Origin: Saprospiraceae bacterium
Lineage (GTDB): Bacteria; Bacteroidota; Bacteroidia; Chitinophagales; Saprospiraceae
Length of the DNA stretch: 64,000 nucleotides
Assembly (NCBI GenBank): GCA_016710625.1
Contig: JADJVK010000053.1
Span: 1-64,000 of the forward strand
Direction: 5' to 3'
A model generated the notes under the pieces. That model saw nothing but the letters and a program-made list of their open reading frames with translations, was not told the origin of the DNA and made no database searches. A program made the position numbers and the translations under genes. Below are positions 35,746 through 44,346 of the stretch, in pieces. The first letter of the stretch is position 1; each line of letters begins with the position of its first letter.

Positions 35746-36648
35746 ATGCCAATTTTATCATTAAATAAAGTTACTAAATCGTACCAAAGTAAACTTGCTG
35801 TGAACGAAGTAACTTTCGATATGCCAGAAGGTACCATTTTTGGAATGTTAGGTCCGAATGGGGCAGGAAAAACTTCCCTCATTCGAATCATTACGACGAT
35901 TACTAAAGCAGACTCAGGGTCTGTTTTTTTTGATGGGAGCCCCATCAACTCCAAAAGTGCAGAAAAAATCGGTTATATGCCCGAAGAAAGAGGGTTGTAT
36001 AAAAAAATGAAAGTAGGCGAACAGCTCATTTATCTTGCACAACTTAGAGGAATGACTGATAAAGAGGCAAAAAATGCTGTCAAATATTGGTTCGAAAAAT
36101 TCGATATTGCAGATTGGAATAATAAAAAAGTAGAGGAGTTGTCGAAAGGAATGTCCCAAAAAGTACAGTTTATTGCAACCGTTCTTCATAATCCAAAATT
36201 ACTAATTTTAGACGAGCCTTTTTCTGGTCTAGACCCTGTGAATGCTAATCTAATCAAAGATGAAATTTACGAACTTCAACAAAAAGGAACGAGTATCATT
36301 TTTTCTACACATCGGATGGAGCAGGTGGAAGAGATTTGCGACAATATCGTTTTAATCAATCAAGGACAAAACGTATTGGAAGGTGGTGTAAAAGAAGTAA
36401 AGGAGCAATACAAAGAACATGTTTTCGAAATAGGATATAATGGAGCAATATCATCTACCGTTCTTGAAAACATAACAGTCGTAAAGCATCAAGACCAAAA
36501 ATTATTAGTCAAATTAGAAGATGCTAAGAATCCAAATCAAATTTTGAGTCATTTGATTAATAATGGGGTTCAACTTCATTCTTTCCAAGAAATATTACCC
36601 ACTTTGAATGACATTTTTATAAAAGTAGTTACGAATCCAAATGTATAA
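35746..36648 (+). CDS. ABC transporter ATP-binding protein, NatA type
   Basis: 300 residues. The nucleotide-binding domain covers about 1-220: Walker A GPNGAGKTSLIR, signature ELSKGMSQKVQFIATVLHNP, Walker B LLILDEPFSGLDP and switch FSTHRM. A C-terminal domain of DUF4162 type (about 225-295) follows, as in Na+ exporter and YhaQ-like ATPases. It sits in the cytoplasm at the membrane. The permease gene follows after 32 bases and completes the transporter. The likely role is export of a cation or small toxic molecule, but the substrate is unknown. Confidence 0.93.
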   Translation: MPILSLNKVTKSYQSKLAVNEVTFDMPEGTIFGMLGPNGAGKTSLIRIITTITKADSGSVFFDGSPINSKSAEKIGYMPEERGLYKKMKVGEQLIYLAQLRGMTDKEAKNAVKYWFEKFDIADWNNKKVEELSKGMSQKVQFIATVLHNPKLLILDEPFSGLDPVNANLIKDEIYELQQKGTSIIFSTHRMEQVEEICDNIVLINQGQNVLEGGVKEVKEQYKEHVFEIGYNGAISSTVLENITVVKHQDQKLLVKLEDAKNPNQILSHLINNGVQLHSFQEILPTLNDIFIKVVTNPNV

Positions 36649-36680
36649 TTTTTCAAAAATCACCTATTAAATTATTAGTT

Positions 36681-38000
36681 ATGAACAAATTGTGGATAAT
36701 TATTAAAAGAGAATATTTAACAAGGGTAATGAAAAAATCTTTTATCCTTTTCACTATTCTCACACCGCTTCTGTTCGCAGTTTTCTTTGGAGTGGTCGGT
36801 TACATTATGTCATATAAAAATGATGTGTCGCAAAAAATTATTGTTGTAGATTCTGGCAACCTCCTTAATAAATCCTTAAAAGATGAAAATAATCTCTATT
36901 TCTCTTTTAGTAATGATGATTTAGAAACTACAAAGACAAATTTCGATTCAAAAAAGTATGCTGGCATCTTGTATGTCCCTGAAATAAAAGAAATTCAATC
37001 TAAAAAACATACCATTTATTTCTATGCTGATGAAAGATTGGGATTAGAATCCACTTCGATAGTTGAAAATAAAATAGAAGACAAAATTAGGGATTACAAA
37101 ATAGAAAAACTTCAGCTGGATAAAAAACAATTAGAAAGTCTGGATACCAAAGTCGCTCTAGAACCCGAATCCATTCACCCAAAAGATGGCAAATCGGAAG
37201 CAACCAGCATGACGGATAAAGTAGGTGCTGGTTTGGGTACATTTTTGGGCATCTTACTATATATGACCATCTTATTGTATGGCTCGAATGTAATGAGAAG
37301 TGTCATGGAGGAAAAAACCAATAGGGTAGTAGAAGTAATCATTTCTTCCGTGAAACCAACCCAACTGATGTTGGGTAAAGTGATTGGTGTCGGAATGGTT
37401 GGGCTTACTCAATTCATTATTTGGGGAATCTTGATGTTTGTTATTCAACTAGCCGTTCAAGCTTTTTTTGGAATTGACTTGCAACAATATCGACAACCAA
37501 ATATGGCAACAAATGTAGATCCAGAGTTAATGTCGAGTACGATGCAGCAAATGGTAGATGAGATTTTTAAAATCAATTGGTGGTTTGTTATCCCGATGTT
37601 TATTTTTTATTTCTTGAGTGGCTATTTATTGTATGCCTCCCTTTTTGCAGCTGTAGGTTCCGCTATCGGCGACGATATCGGAGAAAGCCAGTCATTATCA
37701 ATGCCACTGACTATTCCGATTATCATGGCTTTTTATATCATGTTTGTTTCTATAAGAGTCCCAAATAGCCAATTAGCCGTTTGGTCGTCTATATTCCCCC
37801 TCTTTGCTCCGATTGTAATGCCAGCAAGGCTTGCTTTCAATCCTCCGATGTGGCAAATTATTTTGTCGGTAGTCGTTATGATTGCCTCCACCTATTTCTT
37901 TGTTTGGTTGGCTGGCAGAATTTTTAGAGTGGGCATCTTGATGTATGGTAAGAAAGTTACTTTAAGAGAATTGGGCAAATGGATGTTTTATAAAGACTAA
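36681..38000 (+). CDS. ABC-2 type permease, NatB/YhaP-like
   Basis: A 439-residue membrane protein. One helix near residues 20-45 (FILFTILTPLLFAVFFGVVG) is followed by a large extracytoplasmic region (about 50-190). Five or six helices then lie between 190 and 425 (GAGLGTFLGILLYMTILLYG, MVGLTQFIIWGILMFVIQLA, FVIPMFIFYFLSGYLLYASL, LTIPIIMAFYIMFVS, ILSVVVMIASTYFFVWLAGR). The conserved VMEEKTNRVVEVIISSVKP loop is the coupling element to the ATPase. It is the partner of the ATPase just upstream; together they form a type V exporter in the inner membrane. Confidence 0.92.
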   Translation: MNKLWIIIKREYLTRVMKKSFILFTILTPLLFAVFFGVVGYIMSYKNDVSQKIIVVDSGNLLNKSLKDENNLYFSFSNDDLETTKTNFDSKKYAGILYVPEIKEIQSKKHTIYFYADERLGLESTSIVENKIEDKIRDYKIEKLQLDKKQLESLDTKVALEPESIHPKDGKSEATSMTDKVGAGLGTFLGILLYMTILLYGSNVMRSVMEEKTNRVVEVIISSVKPTQLMLGKVIGVGMVGLTQFIIWGILMFVIQLAVQAFFGIDLQQYRQPNMATNVDPELMSSTMQQMVDEIFKINWWFVIPMFIFYFLSGYLLYASLFAAVGSAIGDDIGESQSLSMPLTIPIIMAFYIMFVSIRVPNSQLAVWSSIFPLFAPIVMPARLAFNPPMWQIILSVVVMIASTYFFVWLAGRIFRVGILMYGKKVTLRELGKWMFYKD

Positions 38001-38008
38001 CTTTTGTT

Positions 38009-38341
38009 ATGAAAGAGAATTTATCAAAATTTGACGCTGTTTATGAGGTGGTAAAAAAAATACCCTATGGTAGAGTGACCACTTATGGTGCAATAGCAGA
38101 TTATTTGGATAGATGCTCTCCCAGAATGGTCGGTTGGGCACTGAATGGAAGTTTCAGCAGAGAATTCATTCCAGCCCATCGAGTTATTAATAGAAATGGC
38201 GAATTAACGGGTAGACACCACTTCCCTACGCCAACAATGATGCAAGAATTATTAGAAAATGAGCAAATAGAAATTAAAGATTTTAAAGTGATCAATTTCA
38301 AAGAATTGTTTTGGTCACCAACTGAAAATCTAGGTTCTTGA
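38009..38341 (+). CDS. Alkyltransferase-like protein (ATL) of the MGMT family
   Basis: The 110-residue protein has the C-terminal DNA-binding fold of O6-alkylguanine-DNA alkyltransferase: IPYGRVTTYGAIADYLDR and VGWALNGSF. The active-site P-C-H-R motif reads IPAHRVIN, with alanine in place of the acceptor cysteine. Such ATL proteins bind O6-alkylguanine without repairing it and flag the lesion for nucleotide excision repair. It starts 9 bases after the ABC permease stop, probably on the same transcript. Its link to mfd, 10 kb away, is functional rather than positional. Confidence 0.85.
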   Translation: MKENLSKFDAVYEVVKKIPYGRVTTYGAIADYLDRCSPRMVGWALNGSFSREFIPAHRVINRNGELTGRHHFPTPTMMQELLENEQIEIKDFKVINFKELFWSPTENLGS

Positions 38342-38372
38342 AAAATAAAAACTAAAAATTCCAAGATACTAT

Positions 38373-38381
38373 TATATTTGC
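38373..38381 (+). promoter_or_regulatory. Bacteroidota -7 promoter element for tRNA-Ser
   Basis: TATATTTGC matches TAnnTTTGC and lies 10 bases before the first base of the tRNA, a distance that fits direct transcription of the tRNA gene. Confidence 0.6.
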
Positions 38382-38391
38382 ACCTCCAAAT

Positions 38392-38482
38392 GGAGAGGTG
38401 TCCGAGTGGTCGAAGGAGCACGCCTGGAAAGTGTGTAGGCTCCAAAAGGGTCTCGTGGGTTCGAATCCCTAACTCTCCGCCA
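38392..38482 (+). tRNA. tRNA-Ser (anticodon GGA)
   Basis: A 91-base gene with the long variable arm of a class II tRNA. The 5' acceptor GGAGAGG pairs with CTCTCC at the 3' end, and the discriminator G is followed by an encoded CCA (38480-38482). The anticodon arm CACGC-CTGGAAA-GTGTG has loop CTGGAAA, anticodon GGA, serine. The variable arm pairs as AGGCTC with GGGTCT. The T loop TTCGAAT is normal. The T stem (GTGGG against CCCTA) has only three good pairs, and acceptor position 7-66 is G opposite A, so there are three unpaired positions. Confidence 0.95.
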
Positions 38483-38528
38483 AGCCATTTTTATCTTTAA
38501 TTTTATTTAATAGATGAAAATGGCTTTT

Positions 38529-40166
38529 TTATTTCATTAACCCTATTATTGGTTTTCCGATACACCCATTGGGTTCTTGTATGTGTAATAAGCTGGCAAT
38601 AGTTGCAGCTATATCCGTCATAGAAACTAAAGAATAATCTTTCCCTGGCTTCACATTCCAACCATACCATAATAAAGGAATATGTGTGTCATATTTGAAA
38701 GATGTGCCATGGGTAGTTCCTTTTGTAAAATCTTCCATCCAAGCAGGATTCATCACAAAATATAAATCTCCGCTTCTTTGCGGATTGTATCCATTTTCAA
38801 TCAAGGATTTTAAGTAGTCTTGAAGTGTGGTGTTATTCAGATTTTCTAAATCCACTACATTCATGATACCTTGTTGTTTCATTATAAAATTTTTTACTTT
38901 GTTCTTGATTTCCGATAGCTTTTCTTTATCCTCATTTACTGCTTTGTGGTTGAGATAAATCTGTTGATTGGCTATTCCATACAAAATAGTAGAATCTTTA
39001 AATTCTTGAATGATGTAGTCTCTTACTTTTTTATTAAAAGTATCGTTGATTAAATTGCCAGAAGGAATCTTTTTGGTGTTCAAAAATGTAGCATTGTGAG
39101 CAGCTCCATGATCAGCTGTCAAGAACATCAAATATGCACCTTTTCCAATATTTGCATCTAAATAGTTGGTAAACAATGCCAATTCTCTATCTAATTGTAA
39201 ATATGTATCTTCAATTTCTATTGAATTAGTACCGAATTGATGTCCAATATAATCCGTGGAGGATAAACTAACCGTCAAAAAATCTGTAAAATCATCTTTT
39301 CCTAAAGATTCTCCTAAAATGGCATTTTTTGCAAAATCAAAAGTCATTTTGTTGCCATAAGGTAATGCTTTAATCACATCCGAATTTTTTTCTAATAACG
39401 ATTTCACATTATGCTCAAAAACAGGTTTGTCTTCATTTTTATATGGGCTTTCCCACACAACGTTATCTTCCGTACTTTCATGGTATTTTTCCAATTCTAA
39501 AATTGTCTTCCAAGTATCATTCAGTTTAGCATTTTTGGCAAATTGTTTGTTTGCATCCTTCACCCAAGTTGGCAGCTCATTTCTGTAATATGTAGAAGTA
39601 ATCCAATTTCCACTAGCTCCGCTATACCAATAAGCAGCATCTGCGGAGTGGCCTGCTGGCAAAATAGCACCTCTATCTTTTATGGCAATACCTATCGATT
39701 TTGATCGAAAATTGGTTGCTAATTTCAACTCATCACAAATAGTGGTTGTCAACATATTTACTGGCGACATTTTCCCAGCATTCGAGGTGTCTCCTACTGT
39801 GGAATATCTTGCATCATCCGTACAATAAATTGATTTTTCTATGGTTTTGTCAAACCAATTATTTGAGATTATGCCATGATATGCAGGAACAGAACCAGTA
39901 TAAACACAGGTATGCCCAGGTGCAGTATAAGTGGGTACATAAGGGATTTGAGTGTTTTCGCAAGAATATCCTTGTGCCAAAAGCCTTTTAAAACCATTGC
40001 TAGAATATTTTGATTCATAACGATATAAATAATCCCACCTCATTTGGTCAATCACGATGCCTACGACTAGCTTCGGCTTATTTGATTTTAGATCCTTTTC
40101 CGTTTTTTGGCAAAACAAATTGACTTGAAAAAGTATGGCAAAGAATATTATTAGCTTCGTTTTCAT
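38529..40166 (-). CDS. PafA-like alkaline phosphatase / phosphodiesterase superfamily enzyme
   Basis: 545 residues with a signal peptide (MKTKLIIFFAILFQVNLFCQ), then the metal-binding start LVVGIVIDQMRWDYLYRY. The nucleophile region YVPTYTAPGHTCVYTG carries the threonine that replaces serine in PafA. Other ligands are FLTVSLSSTDYIGHQFG, LMFLTADHGAAHN and GTTHGTSFKYDTHIPLLWYG. The protein hydrolyses phosphomonoesters, and perhaps diesters, in the periplasm to release phosphate. PafA of Flavobacterium is active without phosphate limitation, but regulation of this copy is not visible. It follows the TatD gene by 12 bases in the same operon. Confidence 0.88.
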   Translation of the reverse strand: MKTKLIIFFAILFQVNLFCQKTEKDLKSNKPKLVVGIVIDQMRWDYLYRYESKYSSNGFKRLLAQGYSCENTQIPYVPTYTAPGHTCVYTGSVPAYHGIISNNWFDKTIEKSIYCTDDARYSTVGDTSNAGKMSPVNMLTTTICDELKLATNFRSKSIGIAIKDRGAILPAGHSADAAYWYSGASGNWITSTYYRNELPTWVKDANKQFAKNAKLNDTWKTILELEKYHESTEDNVVWESPYKNEDKPVFEHNVKSLLEKNSDVIKALPYGNKMTFDFAKNAILGESLGKDDFTDFLTVSLSSTDYIGHQFGTNSIEIEDTYLQLDRELALFTNYLDANIGKGAYLMFLTADHGAAHNATFLNTKKIPSGNLINDTFNKKVRDYIIQEFKDSTILYGIANQQIYLNHKAVNEDKEKLSEIKNKVKNFIMKQQGIMNVVDLENLNNTTLQDYLKSLIENGYNPQRSGDLYFVMNPAWMEDFTKGTTHGTSFKYDTHIPLLWYGWNVKPGKDYSLVSMTDIAATIASLLHIQEPNGCIGKPIIGLMK

Positions 40167-40178
40167 TACTTCTTTTCA

Positions 40179-40949
40179 CTAATTAAATTGATTAAAAACT
40201 TTTTTGGCATTTTCAGTGGTCCTTGCTGCGACTTCTGAAATATCTACATCCTTCACTTCTGCTAGTTTTTTAGCAATTTCATAAATATAGGCACTTTCAT
40301 TTCTTTTCCCTCTATAGGGCACTGGGCTCAAATACGGGGCGTCTGTTTCTAACACAATGTGCTGTAAGTCAATGTTTTTTAGCACCTCATCCAATCCAGA
40401 TTTTTTATAGGTCAGCACACCACCGATGCCTAAATAAAAGCCCAATTCGATAATTTTATTAGCTTGTTCGATGGTTCCTCCAAAACAATGAAAAACACCG
40501 TTCAAATCAGATGTTTTAGTCTTGCTCACCAATTCGATAGCATCATCCATAGATTCTCTACAATGAATAGAAATGGGAATTTTGTAGTGCTTCGCCCATT
40601 CCATTTGCTGCACAAAAGCAACTTTTTGTTGTGGCACAAAAGTAGTATCCCAATAGTAATCTAATCCGATTTCACCAACTGCAATAAATTTTCTTTCGCT
40701 TAAATATTTTTCAACAATTGCTAGTTCTGCTTCAACATTTTCTTTGACAGAACAAGGATGCAAACCCATCATTGCGAAGCAATTATTTGGAAATTGAGCT
40801 TCCAATTGAAACATACTTTCAATATGGTTACTATCTATACCCGGCATATAAAAATGTGTAATCCCTTTTTCTATTGCCCTTTGTATCATTTCTGGTCGGT
40901 CTTCGTCAAATTGTTCTAAATACAAATGAGTATGTGTATCTATCAGCAT
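40179..40949 (-). CDS. TatD family metal-dependent hydrolase
   Basis: The protein has 256 residues from the ATG at 40949 (MLIDTHTHLYLEQFDEDRPE); an earlier in-frame ATG at 40967 overlaps the promoter element. It has the metal sites of the amidohydrolase-like TIM barrel: DTHTH, AVGEIGLDYYWD, ISIHCRESM, GVFHCFGGT and VLETDAPYLSP. TatD proteins are 3'-5' DNA exonucleases or DNases with a cytoplasmic location. The promoter element TACATTTGC lies 14 bases before the start, and the pafA-like gene follows. Confidence 0.92.
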   Translation of the reverse strand: MLIDTHTHLYLEQFDEDRPEMIQRAIEKGITHFYMPGIDSNHIESMFQLEAQFPNNCFAMMGLHPCSVKENVEAELAIVEKYLSERKFIAVGEIGLDYYWDTTFVPQQKVAFVQQMEWAKHYKIPISIHCRESMDDAIELVSKTKTSDLNGVFHCFGGTIEQANKIIELGFYLGIGGVLTYKKSGLDEVLKNIDLQHIVLETDAPYLSPVPYRGKRNESAYIYEIAKKLAEVKDVDISEVAARTTENAKKVFNQFN

Positions 40950-40963
40950 TTTACTAATTTTGT

Positions 40964-40972
40964 GCAAATGTA
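40964..40972 (-). promoter_or_regulatory. Bacteroidota -7 promoter element for the tatD operon
   Basis: The minus strand reads TACATTTGC, matching TAnnTTTGC, 14 bases before the ATG at 40949. Confidence 0.6.
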
Positions 40973-41008
40973 AGTCAATCTTTGGGGCGACACCAATTTT
41001 TTACAACA

Positions 41009-42502
41009 ATGAATCTTTATAAAAAGCATTTTTTTCTCTTACTATTTGGTTGTTTGACGGTAGTTAATGTCAATAGCACGCCATATTTCAGCTTTTCACC
41101 AAAAGCAAGATTGGCTTATGAATATGCAATCTCCCTCCGATTAATCGAATCTAATCAATTATTAAGCGAATTAAAAAAAGAGGAACCAGAAAACTTGGTT
41201 CCTGAATACATTGAAAACTATATCGATTTTTTGAAAATCATCATTGATGAAGATAAAAATTACTATTTGAAAATAAAACCTTTAAAGCAAACTCGAATTA
41301 GCAAAATAAAAACGGGTGACCCAAATTCGCCTTATTTTTTGTATTTCCAAGCTGAAATTAATGTACAATGGGCTTTGATGCGAATCAAGTTTGAAGAATA
41401 TTTTACTGCATTCAAAGAACTGAGTGCTGCCCAATCATTGCTAAAAGACAATCAAAAAAAATTTCCTGATTTTATTGCCAACCAAAAAACAATAGGAATG
41501 TTGGAAGCCATGTTGGGAACGATTCCTGAGAAATATCAATGGGGAGCAAGCTGGTTGAGTGGCATCGATGCATCTATTAGTGGTGGCAGAAAAAAAATAG
41601 AATCTGTTTTGGCGTATTCTCAAAAAAATGATTTTGTATTCGAAAAAGAAACCATGGTTTCTTATGGTTTTTTGTTGTTACACCTTGAAAATCAAGAAGC
41701 TGATGCTTGGTCATTTTTAAAAAGTAGCAAATTGAATCCAAAAGAAAACCCTCTAGCTACCTTTGTGTTGGCAAATGTGGCAATGAAAAGTGGCAATAAT
41801 GACGAAGCAATTAAGTTATTAGAAAACAGACCCAAAAATCTAAACTACCACCCTTTTCCTTATTTGGATTGTATGCTCGGAATTGCGAAACTGAATAGGC
41901 TGGATAAAAATGCGGATATTCCCCTGCTCGCCTATCTTCAGCAATTTAAAGGAATCAACTACATTAAAGAAACCTACCAAAAATTAGCTTGGTATGCATT
42001 ATTGGTGAAAAAAGATAAAACCCTTTTTAATTTTTATCAAAATCAATGCAAAACAAAAGGTGCTGCTAAAATTGGCAGTGACAAAAGTGCTTTGAAAGAA
42101 GCTAACAAAGGCACAATACCTAATATTACTTTGCTGAAAACGAGAGTTTTATTTGATGGCGGTTATTATGATCAGGCAAAAAAAGAAATTACGTCGATGA
42201 ATCCTGAGAAAGAATCCAACCAAATTCAACAAGAATATTTTTATAGAATGGGAAGAATTCTACAGAAAAAAGAAAATTACGAAAATGCTATTGGAAATTT
42301 CAATATGTCCATTCACCTTGCTTGTAATTCAGCTTCTTATTTCGCCTGCAATGGCGCATTACAAATAGGTATCATTTATGAAAAAATGAACCAAAAAGTA
42401 AATGCGAAAAATTATTACGAAAAATGCTTAGACCTTTCCTCAGATGAATATGAAAATTCCATTCATCAAAAAGCAAAGACGGGTCTTCTAAGAATAAAGT
42501 AA
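41009..42502 (+). CDS. Exported tetratricopeptide-repeat protein
   Basis: The protein has 497 residues from the ATG at 41009, which places a signal peptide at once (NLYKKHFFLLLFGCLTVVNV). The reading from 40982 adds residues before it. The rest is all-helical with paired antiparallel helices of TPR type: ENPLATFVLANVAMKSGNND with EAIKLLE, FYRMGRILQKKENYENAIGN, and GIIYEKMNQKVNAKNYYEKC near the end. No enzyme motif is seen. It is probably periplasmic and a protein-interaction scaffold; many Bacteroidota carry such single genes of unknown role. It ends one base from the rpoN stop on the other strand. Confidence 0.8.
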   Translation: MNLYKKHFFLLLFGCLTVVNVNSTPYFSFSPKARLAYEYAISLRLIESNQLLSELKKEEPENLVPEYIENYIDFLKIIIDEDKNYYLKIKPLKQTRISKIKTGDPNSPYFLYFQAEINVQWALMRIKFEEYFTAFKELSAAQSLLKDNQKKFPDFIANQKTIGMLEAMLGTIPEKYQWGASWLSGIDASISGGRKKIESVLAYSQKNDFVFEKETMVSYGFLLLHLENQEADAWSFLKSSKLNPKENPLATFVLANVAMKSGNNDEAIKLLENRPKNLNYHPFPYLDCMLGIAKLNRLDKNADIPLLAYLQQFKGINYIKETYQKLAWYALLVKKDKTLFNFYQNQCKTKGAAKIGSDKSALKEANKGTIPNITLLKTRVLFDGGYYDQAKKEITSMNPEKESNQIQQEYFYRMGRILQKKENYENAIGNFNMSIHLACNSASYFACNGALQIGIIYEKMNQKVNAKNYYEKCLDLSSDEYENSIHQKAKTGLLRIK

Positions 42503-42503
42503 A

Positions 42504-44054
42504 TTACAGCTCCTTTCTAAGTCTTGCAACTGGAATATTAAGTTGTTCTCTATATTTTGCCACCGTTCTTCTTGCAATATTATACCCTTTCTTCTGAAGC
42601 ATGCTCTTCAATTTCTCATCAGAATGTGGCTTTTTCTTGCTTTCTTCTTTAATAATATCAGTAAGAATTTTCTTTACTTCCAAGGTAGAAACCTCATCAC
42701 CATCTTCTGTGGTCAAAGATTCAGAGAAAAATTCCTTAAGTCTTTTCGTACCAAATTCGGTTTGAACAAATTTGCTATTCGCCACCCTCGAAACTGTTGA
42801 AATATCCAAGCCTGTTCTGTCTGCGATGTCTTTCAAAATCATGGGCTTCATCTTCTGAGAGTCACCTGTCAGAAAATAGTCGTATTGGTATTCCATGATG
42901 CAATACATGGTGCCGTACATGGTTTCTTGCCTTTGTTTGATGGCATCTATAAACCATTTGGCAGAATCTATTTTTTGTTTTATAAACAAAATCGTATCTC
43001 TGTCTTGTCTGCTTGCTTTTCCTACTTCTTTATTTTGTTTGTAGGTTCTAATCATATCTTTGTAGTGGTCATTGATTCTAAGGTCGGGAGCATTTTTTGA
43101 ATTTAAGGTAAGTTCCAACTCCCCATCTCTGTTAGAAATAATAAAATCGGGAACTACGATAAAATTCATGCCACTACCATTTCCGCTTACATGTCCACTT
43201 GCTGGTTTTGGATTTAATTTCAAAATAACATCCACTGCTTCTTTCAAGCCTTCATCCGAAATATTAAGCTGTCTTTGCAATTTTGGAAAATGCTTTTTAG
43301 AAAACTCATCAAAATAATGGTCAATAATTTTTATCGCCACCAAAACGGGTTCTCTTTCTAATGGGTGCAGATCCGCAGCATTCAATCTGTTCTGAAGCTG
43401 TAAAAGCAAACATTCTTGCAAATCTCTTGCACCAATGCCTGGTGGGTCAAATTTTTGAATTCTTTTTAATAAATTAAGAACCTCTACTTCCGTTGCTACG
43501 ATATTTTGTGTAAAAATCAAATCATCCGTTATAGAAATCGGTTCTCTTCTCAAATATCCATCGTCATCAATACTACCAATAATTTGTCTTGCTATGGCAA
43601 ATTCTCTTTCATCTTTCAAGTCCAACATACCTAATTGTTGTTCAAGATATTCATGAAAAGAATCTTCAACTGCTATTGGAATTGATTTATCTTCGTCTTC
43701 TCCCGTATAATTATCAGAATTGTATTTATAAGATGGGTCTTCGTCGTCCATGTAGTTGGAATAATAATCCTCGAAACCAACTTCATCTGCTACATAATCT
43801 TCATTGTGTTCTCCTTCAGAATATTCTTCTCTTGGTGCTGATTCGTCAGGTGCTGTGGTGCCACTAAAATATAACTCATCATTCTCAGACATTTCAAATC
43901 CTTCGTCTCCTTCTTCCAAAGCAGGGTTGGTTTCCAACTCTTCTTTAATTCTTTGCTCCAAGTTCGCAGTCGGAACTTGTAACAACTTCATTAATTGAAT
44001 TTGTTGAGGAGAAAGCTTCTGTAAAAGCTTCTGACTTAAACTCTGTTTTAACAT
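42504..44054 (-). CDS. rpoN: RNA polymerase sigma-54 factor
   Basis: A 516-residue complete sigma-54. Region I is the glutamine/leucine-rich start (SLSQKLLQKLSPQQIQLMKL). A long acidic region II follows (about 55-120). The core-binding domain has LGMLDLKDEREFAIARQIIG. The DNA-binding part has a helix-turn-helix (LKDIADRTGLDISTVSRVAN) and ends with the RpoN box ARRTVAKYRE. It directs polymerase to -24/-12 promoters under enhancer-binding activators. No activator gene is in the window. A TATTTTTG element lies 37 bases upstream of the start. Confidence 0.95.
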   Translation of the reverse strand: MLKQSLSQKLLQKLSPQQIQLMKLLQVPTANLEQRIKEELETNPALEEGDEGFEMSENDELYFSGTTAPDESAPREEYSEGEHNEDYVADEVGFEDYYSNYMDDEDPSYKYNSDNYTGEDEDKSIPIAVEDSFHEYLEQQLGMLDLKDEREFAIARQIIGSIDDDGYLRREPISITDDLIFTQNIVATEVEVLNLLKRIQKFDPPGIGARDLQECLLLQLQNRLNAADLHPLEREPVLVAIKIIDHYFDEFSKKHFPKLQRQLNISDEGLKEAVDVILKLNPKPASGHVSGNGSGMNFIVVPDFIISNRDGELELTLNSKNAPDLRINDHYKDMIRTYKQNKEVGKASRQDRDTILFIKQKIDSAKWFIDAIKQRQETMYGTMYCIMEYQYDYFLTGDSQKMKPMILKDIADRTGLDISTVSRVANSKFVQTEFGTKRLKEFFSESLTTEDGDEVSTLEVKKILTDIIKEESKKKPHSDEKLKSMLQKKGYNIARRTVAKYREQLNIPVARLRKEL

Positions 44055-44091
44055 AAATTAGTATTTATAATTTGCTTTTTTTAGCTAGAAT

Positions 44092-44099
44092 CAAAAATA
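44092..44099 (-). promoter_or_regulatory. Candidate -7 promoter element for rpoN
   Basis: The minus strand reads TATTTTTG, matching TAnnTTTG, 37 bases before the ATG at 44054. A second match, TATATTTGC, lies further up at 44245-44253. Either could serve rpoN. Confidence 0.35.
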
Positions 44100-44346
44100 A
44101 ATAAAAAAAATTATACTAAACTTTCTATATTTGAATTTGAATTCTATTCGATATCCATTGAAAAATAGTTTATAAATTAATGTAATTTTACTTTATTATT
44201 TGTTGATAATTATAAAATTACACTTCCTTTTCAACGAATACTTTGCAAATATAAATACTTTTTTATAATATGTAAATTTTTAAGAAAAAAATTTTCCACA
44301 AAAAATATGCCAACATTTTCACATTATCAAAATTTAATATACTTTT

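Noticed and set aside
38392..38482. tRNA-Ser as an attachment site of a mobile element
   Set aside because: No integrase gene and no repeat of the tRNA 3' end were seen in the flanks, which carry ordinary chromosomal genes.
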